64,000 nt of DNA from Gymnothorax reevesii (lineage: Eukaryota; Chordata; Actinopteri; Anguilliformes; Muraenidae): the NCBI GenBank assembly GCA_029721435.1, contig CM056574.1:76737501-76801500 (forward strand). Direction: 5' to 3'. A model generated the notes under the pieces. It was not told the DNA's origin. It ran no database searches and saw only the letters and a program-made list of their open reading frames with translations. Below, piece by piece: positions 54,921 through 64,000 of the stretch. Each line of letters begins with the position of its first letter. Positions within the stretch are counted from its first letter, which is position 1. The translations under genes were made by a program, and so were the position numbers.

Positions 54921-57104
54921 GATCCTGATTTGAGCTCTCCGTTTGATGCTGCTCTCCCTGAAGAGGAGTTGTCCAAGGTCTCAGTTGGATACTTCGTCAA
55001 GGATGGAGGTTTGATGAGGAAGTGGAGACCACCCGATGTCCCAGCCTCTGAGGACTGAGCAGTCATACATCAGATTGTGGTTCCCAAGACGTATCGTCTG
55101 GAGGTTCTGAGGTTGGCACACAAGGTTCCTTTTGGAGGTCATTTAGGTGAGAGCAAGACCTGCAACAAGATCATGAGGCACTTCTACTTTCCAAAGATGA
55201 GACAGGATGTGGCTTCCTTCTGTCAGACATGTCACACATGCCAGATAGTGAGAAAACTGAATCAGAGGATCCCTGTCGCACCACTGAAACCCATTCCAGC
55301 CTTTGAGGAGCCATTCAGCGGAGTCATCATTGACTGTGTCGACCCCTTGCCTAAGACGTGATCTGGCAACCACTACCTGCTGACAATTACGTGCGCATCT
55401 ACAAGTTTTCTCCGAGGCAATTCCGCTGAGGAGCATCAAAGCTCCCTAGGTTGTGAGGGCTTGGATCAACTTCACTTTGTTTGGTCTGCCGAAGGAAATC
55501 CAGTCAGATCAGGGATCCAACTTCATGTCTGGCTTGTTCCAAAGGGTGGTGTGTCAACTTGGAGCAAAGCAGATAACATCAAGTGCCTACCATCTGGAGT
55601 CCCAGGGGGCGCTAGAGGTTCCACTACACTCTAAAAAACATTATGAGGACATACTGCTTCCAGAATGAAAAGGACTGGGAAGAGGGCATCCCACTGCTCA
55701 TGTTTGCTGCTTGGGAGTGGGTGCAGGAATCCTAGGAATTCAGCCCATTTGAGCTGGTATTTTGTCACACAGTCCGAGGTCCACTGAAGCTGTTGAAAGA
55801 GAGATGGCTGCAGGAGCCCAGTGAGGATGTGAGTCTGCTGGATTATGTGTCCAGGTTCAAAGAGCGACTACGTCAAGCTTGTGAACTGGCAAAAGAAAGC
55901 GTCAAATCTGCGCAGCGAAAGATGAAATGGCTGCATGACCGAGATGCCAAGGAGTGGAGCTTCAACCTTGGAGATGAGGTGTTGGCATTTTTGCCCATTC
56001 CTGGAAGCCCTCTGCAGGCAAGGTACCATGGACCGTATGAGATCATCCATAAGGTTAGCGATGTGGACTACATCATCAGGACTCCTGATCGGAGGAAGGC
56101 CTTGCAGCTGTGCCACATCAACATGCTGAAAGAGTGTCATCAGAGATCTGATGAGGTCGCGACTGTCAGCATTTGTTCCCAGACTGGAAGGACCAAAGAA
56201 CCTCAGGCGGTGGAGCTGGTAGACGATTGTCCTGTCCGATTAAGTAACTCCGAGGTCTTGGCCAACCTTCCACAGAAGCTGAGTCGCCTACCTCGTGAGG
56301 ACCGACGGCAGGTTGCAGACCTCCTCCTGGAATATAAGGCCATATTTCCAGATGTGCCCAGCAAGACACACATCGCTAAACATGATGTGGACGTTGGCAA
56401 GGTGCCACCTATAAAACAATATCCCTACCACATCAAGGTCCGCCCGATGGAGTGTAGGAAGTGTCCTACATGCTGGAGAATGACATCATAGAACAGAGTC
56501 AGAGTGACTGGGCTTCACCTTGTGTCCTTGTTCCGAAGCCTGAAGGTTCCATCAGATTTTGTATAGATTATCGGAAGGTGATTGCCATGACCAAGACGGA
56601 CTCCTACCCAGTCCCCTGGATCGATGATTGCATCGATCAGATCGGTAAGTCCAAGTACATCACAAAGTGTGATCTACTGAAAGAATATTGCTGTGTCCCA
56701 CTGACTGAGAGAGCTAAGGAAGTATTAGCATTCGTCACAGCCAGTGGTTTGTTTCCAATACAAAGTCATGTCTTTTGGAATGAAGAACTCACCAGCGACC
56801 TTCCAGAGGATGATGAATCAGTGCCTCGCAGGTCTTGAGGGTGTTGGAGTTTAAATAGACGACATTATTGTGTATAGTGACACCTGGAATGATCGGCTGT
56901 CTCGGTTGAGGCCAGTCTGACTGTCAACTTGGCAAAAAGCGAGTTTTGTCAGGCCAATGTCATTTATCTGGGCTATGTCGTTGGTCATGGTCAGGTAGCT
57001 CCGATTGCTGAAAATGTCCAAAGCATTGTTGATTTTCCTGCCCCTGAAAACAGGCGTGGCTTGATGAGGTTCTTAGGCATGGCAGGTTATTAGAGGAAGT
57101 TCTG
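54921..57104 (+). pseudogene. Gmr1-like Ty3/gypsy pol fragment, integrase upstream of reverse transcriptase
   Basis: Order along the DNA: integrase zinc finger (HLGESKTCNKIMRHFYFPKM ... FCQTCHTCQ, 55140-55250). Next is the integrase core (GVIIDCVDPLPKT, LFGLPKEIQSDQGSNFMSGL, 55320-55560), then a GPY/F-like C-terminal region (RDAKEWSFNLGDEVLAFLPI, LQARYHGPYEI, 55940-56050). A linker follows with LLLEYKAIFPDVPSKTHIAK. Last is reverse transcriptase (SDWASPCVLVPKPEGSIRFC-IDYRKV, 56500-56580; CDLLKEYC.VPLTERAKEV near 56670; 'GVYIDDIIVYSD'-like remains near 56850). The frame at 55793-56491 spans the integrase/reverse transcriptase boundary without an LTR, so this is one element with the order INT-RT. 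That order is known from fish Gmr1-type elements. Several stops and frameshifts; no LTR, gag or RNase H; both ends are truncated. Confidence 0.8.
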
Positions 57105-58278
57105 CAACTCACAGGATATGTCCACATAAGAACTTGAAACATGGCCTGAAAGTTTCAATCAAATCGACCAGTATGGGGTGCCACAAATGCACTACATAGC
57201 CTAACATCACACAAATCAGACTATACATCATAAGTTGTTGGTCCAATCATTACACTGGCAAAATAGGTCCACATAAATACCTGCTACGTTTTTTTGTCCC
57301 CTGTGCCGCAGTAGCGAGCGGAGTGGGGGGACATCATATTCAGCTACGTCCGGCCGTCCGTCATGTCCGGTTTGTTCTGAACGCGATATCTCAAGAACGG
57401 TTTGAGCGATTCCATTCATCTTTGGTGATAAGGTATATTGGTGTGATACACCCACCTCCGTAGATTTCCGTGACCTCGGCATTATTCTCAAGGTCATTAC
57501 AACTATTTGACCACTTACAAATACCCTGTCAACATGATACCTCAAGAACGGTTTGACCGATTCCATTCATCTTTGGTCTCAAGGTGAATGAGGGGCGGGG
57601 GACATAGTATTCAGCTCTGACAGTCCATCCGTCTGGCCGTCCGTCCGTCATGTCCCGTTTGTTGTGAATGCGATATCTCAAGAACAGTTTGACTGATCCT
57701 ATTCATCTTTGGGCTCAAGGTGTTTTATGGGCAGCGGACATAGTATTTAGCTCTGTCTGTCCGTCATGTCCCTTTTGTTGTGAACGCGATATCTCAAGAA
57801 CAGCTTGACTGATTCCATTCATCTTTGGTGTCAAGTTGAATTAGGGGAGTGCTCAGAGCCTACTAGATTTACGTGACCTTGGCATTATTCTCATGGTCAT
57901 TACAACCATATTAGCACTTATAAATACCTCGTCAATGTGATATCTCAAAAACAGTTTGACCGATTCCATTCATCTTTGGTGGTAAGGTGCATTTGGCCGG
58001 GGGATATAGTATTCAGCTCCGACAGTCCATCCGTCCGGCCGTCCGTCCATCACGTCCTGTTTGTTGTGAACGCAAAATCTCAAGAACGCTTTGACCGATT
58101 TTATTCATCTTTGGCTTCAATGTGTATTTGTATGATGTGCCGACCCCAGTCGATTTGTCACCTGGCAGGGTACATAGCCACGTTTAGTGGCAACACTTGT
58201 TAATTAAGCTGTTAACGCTTTCAACTACCAATGGTCTTTCTTAGCTTGAACCCCGGAATTGCCGCTTACGGCTATATT
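57105..58278 (+). repeat. family D/E copy 2, right part with tail
   Basis: Resumes the D sequence at AACTCACAGGATATGTCCAC. E-type units with ATCTCAAGAACGGTTTGA follow near 57389, 57540, 57676, 57790, 57943 and 58078. The tail has GCTTGAACCCC (58244-58254) and the hairpin GCCGCTTACGGC (58261-58272, one mismatch), then TATATTTT. The E part here has about twice as many units as copy 1. Confidence 0.8.
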
Positions 58279-59039
58279 TTTCCCCTTGTTTTTTTTTGCC
58301 TCAGGAATTCATGGTGTTGAAATTTACAGTGGAAGGGAGTGGAAAACGTGAATGTTGATGTTTTCTGTTAATTTTACCCTGATTGGGTAAATCTTAAGGG
58401 TAGAGGGATGTGGTTTTCTGATAATGTTAAATTGCCTGAAGTACCACGCCACGCTGCATGGCGGCACTTATCAATGTATTGATTAATGGGTCCTCATTAG
58501 ATTGAACTAGAGAATAAAGATCCTGTTCAGCGTGCATTCCGTTCTTCCATGCATTTCCATGAAGTGGTTGATAAACAGTCTGTAAAATACAAAAAATCCT
58601 TTGCTCGATCAATTTAACTCGGTCAAGTTACAACTCATAACTGAGTTAACATAAACAACAAGTGATATCTTTGTAATTGCAGAACTTCTCACAAACACAG
58701 ACGGTCAGATCCATTTTCATCATCTGCTAAACAGAACAGTGTGAATATCTGCTTTGAGAATAATGGTATTGTTTAATAATAATAATAATAAAAAAAAATC
58801 TAAGCCAATGTCCATTTATTTGGAGGTTTCTTTTTCAAGTTTCATAAGCAAAGGTTTTTTTTTTTTTCAGCATACCTATTGGAGGTAGTCCCAAAGTAGC
58901 CTCTTTATTGGCTGCTCTTCCCTTCTTCCAGGCAGTTGAAAGACGACATCTTGCTTTAAGCCATGACTTCACGAACAGTGTTGGGTTGAAATGGTCCAAA
59001 GGAGGCCCGTTAATGTTAGCTCTCCCTTAAAACCCTAGT
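58279..59039. other. non-coding, with a short AAT microsatellite
   Basis: An (AAT)n tract lies near 58775-58793. No gene or element end is recognised. Confidence 0.4.
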
Positions 59040-59770
59040 CACACTAGAGGCGGAATGAGCCGCATTGCAGTCAGAATGAAGATTCTTTGCATATTCTTGG
59101 ATATTTGAAGTGCATTCTAAAAATTCTGACTGCATTTTGAGTGCATTCCAAATATTCGGGCCAGTTCTTGTGGCCAGCCCAAATGGTTTGCTCATGCTCA
59201 GAACTTTCCAGGTGCATTCGAAGTGGAGAAATATCGAACGGCATTCAAAGTGTATTCAACCTGTGCTCTGACTGCATTATAAATATTCTTACAGCATTCC
59301 AACAGCATTCAAAACATTCTGATTGCATTTGAGGGAGAATCGAAATGGCAAGCCACGTCAAATCCTGCCAGGATGCGGCTCTAATGAGCCAAAATGCACC
59401 CCGAATGCATTTTGATTGCTGCAGGAATCTATTTTGATAAGAAAACAATTCATTCATAAAGCATACCTGTTAACTCTCACGCATTCAGCGTCAGTTTTAG
59501 TGGCATATTTACGTTTCCATGCTGTAGTCAGCAATTACTCAATCAAAGCATATGGGACACTCATGTTACATTCTAAGTACATTCTGAGTATTCAAGCTGC
59601 ATTCTGTTTGAATTCTTGGACGTTCCAACCACATTCAGCAGCCATTTCAAGGCACCGTCCAATCCGACTTCGGGTGGAGTTCTGGCAGCAATTGAACCAC
59701 ACTCGTACGGCATTCGAAGTGTATTCTAAATATTCTGACTGCATTCTGACAGCATTCTAAATATTCCTAC
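59040..59770. repeat. degenerate ATTC-rich tandem repeat
   Basis: Short phrases built on GCATTCNAA and ATTCTGACTGCATTCTGA recur throughout (for example 59110-59150, 59265-59325, 59565-59610, 59705-59760), on both sides of a unique block. It is likely an old minisatellite or an element made of one. Open frames over it are repeat translations. Confidence 0.5.
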
Positions 59771-60039
59771 TTTATACCATGATCTGGGTGACTTTTTTCT
59801 GATTGGCTGGCAGGTATGCATTAAAACCGTGGAACCGCACAGGTAGTTCGGCTATGGTCGTTTCACCATTCGAAATTCATCCACTGGCCACCTTGTAACC
59901 ATAGCAATGTTAGAGCTGGTATTTGGCTGGGTACAACAGAAACCTAGCTCCTCACTTATCTCCAGTGAATTTGGCGGCATCATATAAGTTGCGTCCTGCG
60001 GGGCGGTTAAATACCCACTGAGCAAGCGACGTCTGTGGA

Positions 60040-60505
60040 CATCCAAGACAAGTTGACATCACGTCCGTCCAGGCCTTAATCTGGATGTCCATGTGATGGC
60101 CAGACTTTGTTGATAAATGACCATGACCAAGATGTTTGGCCTGGCCCGATTTGGGACGTCTACAGACAATCAGAACTAGTGGAAAATGGACATTCTTACA
60201 GGCCACAATCTGGATGTCCATATGACACTCAGAATAAGTTGATAAATGACATTGAGAAAAGAGGTCGGCCTGGCCAAATTCTGGACGTCTACCAACAACA
60301 AAAATAAGTTAAAAGGAGACGTTCTGGCAGGCCACAATCTGAACGTCTATATGACACTTGGAATTAGGTGAGAAATTAGTTGAGAATTAGGTGAGACTTG
60401 GAATAAGACGTTCAGCCTGGCCAAATTCTGGACATCTCTGAACGACCAAAATTACTTGAAAGTAGACGTTCAGACAGGCCACATTCTGAACATCTACTGA
60501 CAACA
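60040..60505. repeat. minisatellite, about 130-bp unit, just over three copies
   Basis: Units start at AGGCCTTAATCTGGATGTCC (60071), AGGCCACAATCTGGATGTCC (60200), AGGCCACAATCTGAACGTCT (60330) and AGGCCACATTCTGAACATCT (60475). Each contains GGCCTGGCC and a GGACGTCTAC-like block. The spacing is 129, 130 and 145. Confidence 0.8.
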
Positions 60506-61899
60506 GGCCAGTTGAGGAAGAGGACATCCATTTTGACCAAAAAGATCAAAGAATGTGCCAGACTGGGTGTATGCCCTACCAGAGGGACAGAGACAGGCTG
60601 ACTCACTGGTAAAATTGCCCTGTCAGCTACAGTCACTGTCTCAGCCTCAGCATGTAATGTAGGGCCTAAAACCTTTATCCTATTCACCCTCCACCCTCAA
60701 GATAACCACAGGCTTGTTCCAGTCCTTCCAAAAAATTACCAGGTCTAAATCAAGTCCTTGTCATTAAGACAACTAAGGTTGTAAGACCTAATCCAGTAAT
60801 ATCTCAAAGAAAAAATATTCCAAGCAATGTATGATAACAGAGCGTTATGACTTTGATTTTGATAATCATTTAAGGATGCTAAAGACAATGCCCAAAGACA
60901 CAGTATGTTCTCCCTGCTGGCATCTGGCAAAAAATACAGAAGGATCAGTTGCCCATACAATCAAACTACTGTGCAGAGCAGTTTTCTTGCCCCAGGCTGT
61001 GAGACTCCTCAATTCATTGCCCGCATTTCGCTCTACAAAATAGTCTGTTTTACTTATCCTAAAAGAAAAATGGCAAATAAATGAACATTCTTTAACCCTA
61101 AATTCCTAAATGTAGATTAAGTTTAACAATATTTTTTCCCTCACAGTTCAGTGTACAGTTTTCAATTAATTTGTCTTATTGACAAAGTGCAGCGTTTCCT
61201 ACCTAGGTAATTTGTTATGCAGATGAGTGAGCACTTCAACTAAAAAACAAACAAACAAGCTCTAACAGACTATTTATCTACCTTACCTTACCCTTGAGGT
61301 TGCTGCATGATTGATGTAAATTCATTTATAAGAGTCATGTGTCAATTGAACTGTTAACTGGACATTGAGAGAAAAAAATAGAATACTTTATCTTGACATA
61401 TTCCATAAAGTGTGAATTAATTAATGTACTGTAACGTTTAGATTTTGCTATTTAACCCGTTCATGCATAGCGCACGGGTGCAAGACCTCCGTCTACAGAC
61501 GGATTTAATGAATAAATGAATTCTTGGTTCCGTCAAAGTCCATTATTCAGGACTGTGCAGGTGCTCAGTGGTGGTGGAAGAAAATTATAACCTGCTCGTT
61601 CTCACGAAGTAAAGGCCATTTCTCAATATGCGTTATTCTCTGTACTTCTGTTCTTGTGAACTTGAGAAACGTCATCCGTCTGAGACCAAGTACTCTCTCA
61701 ATTCAAAGTTCGCATCTCGACGAGAACGGTTAGCAGTCAGGGAAGTGTTCCTGACATGCCCATTTTTCCGAGAATGCATCGGATGGTAACTTGTGTGAAC
61801 TTGACAGCACGCATAACCCAGTATTCTTTGCGGCATCCAAGCGCGAGCGGGGCGCAATATTTTTTTCCATACCGTTAATGCGTCGCTATTCTGGAATTC
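60506..61899. other. no gene recognised
   Basis: Includes a 70-codon frame (60831-61043) whose end, FLPQAVRLLNSLPA, vaguely resembles retroelement C-termini; this is too weak to call. The rest is AT-rich. Confidence 0.35.
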
Positions 61900-61914
61900 T
61901 GGTCCCCCTACCGT

Positions 61915-62400
61915 TTGCCTGCAGTGTTACTCGCTAGCGAGCTGTTTGGCTACCTAGCTAGTAATAGTATAGCTAGCGCACCAGTGTATTTAGCTACATA
62001 GCCAACTGGTTTGCGAGCTGAAGAAGCTGCAGTTCGCTTTCAATGACCGAAATGTTCTCCGAAATAATTGCGCCGACAAAACAAGGCTACAGTTTGCGTA
62101 CATTGTCATACTCGTTAGCGAACTAGTTGGCTTTCTAGATAGCAAGCTCCTTCGCTCCGGCTCTGAGCCGGATCAGCTGGAGTCGGCACATAGCTGGGGC
62201 AGATCTGGAGCAGAGGTGCTTGCTATCTGGGTAGTAAGTGATATTGAACTGTGTGTCATAACGAGCACGCCAATGTAGTTACATGGCCAACTGGCTAGCG
62301 AGCTAAAAAGGCGACAGTTCGCTCACAATGGAATAATCGCAAGCGAGCTATTTGGCTTGCTAGCTAGCAAGATGAAGAGACATCGATATCTATAATGTTA
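61915..62400. repeat. degenerate GCTAGC-rich repeat
   Basis: Blocks such as GCGAGCTGTTTGGCTACCTA, AGCGAGCTATTTGGCTTGCT and GCTACATAGCCAACTGG / GTTACATGGCCAACTGG recur in diverged form, with CAGTTCGCT(T/C)(T/A)CAATG after two of them. Two or three old copies of a roughly 150-300 base unit. Confidence 0.45.
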
Positions 62401-62437
62401 AAGCAAGCATGCCAATGTATTTAACATCCTACAGTCC

Positions 62438-62904
62438 CTTTCACATCGGACGCGAAACAAATTCTTTGCACGCCAGATTACATTCAAAGTCAATGCAAAA
62501 ACGCGTGTATTCGCATCTTTTCATTATTATGTCTCCCCCTTCCTGGGGGGGAGACATATTGTTTTTGCCTGAATTCCCGTTGGCGTCGGCGTTCCCATTT
62601 GTTTCCGGAGCATAACTCTGAAACTGTTCGACCGATTCTCACCAAATTTGATTTAGTGTCTCTCCATAACATGTAGATGTGCCTTTTGAGAGTTTGAACT
62701 GCTTTTGAATTTTATTTTTTCTGCTTCCATGGCAACAATTTGGACCTAGGCATATTGAAGGGTGGGACTCGTTTCCGGACCATAACTCTAAAATGTGAAA
62801 TGGGGGAAAGGGAAGACATCTGTTTTTACATGTAAAAACCATGTCTAGTTGACTTTGAATGTGACCTGTCATGCGATAAATTCGTTTCGCATCCAGTATG
62901 AAAG
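62438..62904. mobile_element. inverted-repeat element (MITE), split by a later insertion
   Basis: CTTTCACATCGGACGCGAAA at the left pairs with TTTCGCATCCAGTATGAAAG at the right (four mismatches). Further in, CATTCAAAGTCAA pairs with TTGACTTTGAATG. The middle (about 62525-62850) is unrelated to the arms and carries its own head. No clear target duplication could be fixed. Confidence 0.65.
62525..62853 (+). repeat. hairpin-headed non-coding element nested in the MITE
   Basis: The head is GTCTCCCCC/GGGGGAGAC (62531-62539/62547-62555), a perfect 9-bp stem, followed by ATATTGTTTTTGCC, the same junction as in the 27-49 kb families. The body has AACTCTGAAACTGTTCGACC and GATTCTCACCAAATTTG. Near the end GGGGGAAAGGGAAGACAT echoes the head in reverse, and a 16-base palindrome TTTTTACATGTAAAAA (62823-62838) follows. 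Confidence 0.6.
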
Positions 62905-63352
62905 CGGCTTAAGTCTTTTGTTGCAGTATTCGTTTTCTTTTTCTTGGCTGAATACTCTTCTGGTGATTTCTAGGCGAGGAACTATAATCCGAGTAACGTT
63001 ACATTTGGAATATTGCCTGCTTTATGATGTTTTATGTCGAATATGCTCCAGTGTTTTCGGAGTGGAGAAACTCTGCAACAGCCAGCGGAACGTAGCTAAG
63101 CTAAGCACCTTAAGTAGCTCACGCTCACAGACCCCTCTTCCCCCACAGATAACATTGCTGGGGGGAAAGGGGATGATTGCGTGATGGCAGAGGAAGTTGC
63201 GGTTTACTGCTTGGCGTAGGCTATTGCGTAACACTAACGAGAACACATCATCTCAAACCGTCGACAGCCTTCTGAGTGTTCCTAGCCTTGGAAGTGCACA
63301 TTGTGTTCGCATTTTATTTTAAGTAAACCAGTGAAAATAATCAGAAGTTGAA
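62905..63352. other. region upstream of the 63353 open frame
   Basis: Mixed composition with CG-containing stretches (GTCGACAG, GCGTAACACTAACG). No TATA box or recognisable promoter motif is called. No coding sequence recognised. Confidence 0.3.
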
Positions 63353-63640
63353 ATGCCGAAACCAGCGAAGACGACGACGTTGACGTCAAAGTTTGTTCCA
63401 GCTCCAATTGCAGAAAGACTGTACTCTCGTCCTCCCGTCCCCAGGGAGTTCGTTCTTTCATCTGAACTCGGCAAGTCCAGACTCATGGAGTTCACAAGTA
63501 CAAACTTGGTGTACTTGTTCTTGAGAAACGGCCAAAGTCTAACAGTGCAACCCCCCAGATTTCCCACCTTAAACACCTTAAAATCATGTGCCCGCCACTT
63601 GGGGCAGTATTTCGAGGCTAGAAGTGTTCACTCATTGTGA
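63353..63640 (+). CDS. unrecognised 95-residue open frame
   Basis: Starts GAAATGCCG at 63353 with an A at -3, a fair initiation context. It encodes MPKPAKTTTLTSKFVPAPIA, then ERLYSRPPVPREFVLSSELG, KSRLMEFTSTNLVYLFLRNG, and a C-terminus ending ARSVHSL. It is basic, proline- and serine-rich at the start, with no signal peptide or membrane helix. No family is recognised. Codon use is more balanced than in the neighbouring AT-rich DNA, and an AATAAA lies 280 bases downstream. It could be a small gene, a first coding exon, or part of an unrecognised transposon. The minus-strand frame across the same DNA (63319-63576) is treated as its shadow. Confidence 0.3.
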   Translation: MPKPAKTTTLTSKFVPAPIAERLYSRPPVPREFVLSSELGKSRLMEFTSTNLVYLFLRNGQSLTVQPPRFPTLNTLKSCARHLGQYFEARSVHSL

Positions 63641-63919
63641 ACTCTAATGGGGAAGCGGAAGAAAAGGATGTATTTCTGTCAGTGAAAATGTGCACAAGCG
63701 TGGAATATAATCACATATCACCATAACGTTTATATGTACGGGTATTTGTGATAACGCTGCAAAATTGTTGCTATGCATTGGTGTGTAGCAGTAATGTTAA
63801 CTTCACGCGAAGTGTCCGATCGAATATCTCCCCAACCGTTTATTTTTAGAAAGTTGTGCGTTTATGAAAAGCGCCCCTGTGCGTGAATTTTAGTGCTAAA
63901 ATAATATTTCACACCGAGC

Positions 63920-63925
63920 AATAAA
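63920..63925 (+). promoter_or_regulatory. possible polyadenylation signal AATAAA
   Basis: AATAAA 280 bases after the stop of the 63353 open frame, followed by a T-rich stretch and TTTGGGG within about 40 bases. It fits a 3' end, but the hexamer is common in AT-rich DNA. Confidence 0.3.
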
Positions 63926-64000
63926 ATCTTTACACTTTCCAGCCTCGCCTCTGTATCTTTGGGGCAGTTGTAACTTAGGTTCTCGGGGTGAATGTATGGA

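Noticed and set aside
60831..61043. 70-codon frame ending FLPQAVRLLNSLPA
   Set aside because: Faintly like a retroelement C-terminus, but no reverse transcriptase or endonuclease remains nearby, so it cannot be supported.

Overview
The window is animal nuclear DNA, most likely from a ray-finned (teleost-type) fish. The signs are GT-AG exons scattered in long AT-rich non-coding DNA, several Tc1/mariner, hAT, Harbinger and Kolobok-type DNA transposons, two Ty3/gypsy relics (one with the integrase-before-reverse-transcriptase order known from fish Gmr1), abundant microsatellites, and one host exon that reads as the transmembrane exon of a DSCAM-family cell adhesion molecule. There are no operons, rRNAs or CRISPR arrays. 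The species call is an inference from repeat content.

Layout. 1-11.9 kb: a stack of DNA transposons, several with exact ends. These are a truncated mariner relative (1-1034); a hAT with 8-bp target duplication (1275-3085) carrying a smaller hAT (2591-2897); a DD37D mariner with identical 30-bp ends (3340-4567); a Tc1 (6741-9467) split by a TTAA-flanked Kolobok-like element (6976-8108) that still holds a coding exon with a splice donor; and a Harbinger-type element (10214-11150). 11,947-12,123, minus strand: the DSCAM-family transmembrane exon, followed by a decayed minisatellite. If the exon is functional, much of the window is probably intron of that gene. 13.9-16.3 kb: a chromodomain-type gypsy relic. 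17.1-18.7 kb: a full-length dead Tc1. 20.7-22.0 kb, minus strand: an intact two-exon gene for a 256-residue MADF-BESS protein. 23-27 kb: THAP, Harbinger nuclease and MADF fragments.

27.8-58.3 kb is the striking part: about 30 kb of mostly head-to-tail non-coding elements built on one plan. Each starts with a short hairpin 'head' followed by (A)CCTATTGTTTTT and a T-rich, TTA or TTC microsatellite. A long body follows, rich in phrases such as GGGGGCGCTATA, CAGGAAGT, CCGCCATTTT and ACTCCTCCTAGAG. The end carries an inverted copy of the element's own first bases, 6-8 nt of spacer, a small hairpin with a constant TT loop, and an AT-rich last few bases. Head and tail sequences differ between families but keep their pairing. 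I call the families A, B, C, D/E, F and G. This layout (asymmetric terminal inverted repeats, subterminal 3' hairpin, microsatellite) resembles non-autonomous Helentron-type rolling-circle elements. No Rep/helicase gene is visible here, so the assignment is a hypothesis. The GGGGGCGC phrases match the CTCF consensus, point one way in B and D and the other way in A and C, and recur dozens of times.

58.3-64 kb: further minisatellites, an inverted-repeat element split by another hairpin-headed element, and one unrecognised 95-residue reading frame followed by a polyadenylation signal. Most long open frames between 27 and 55 kb are translations of repeats, not genes.
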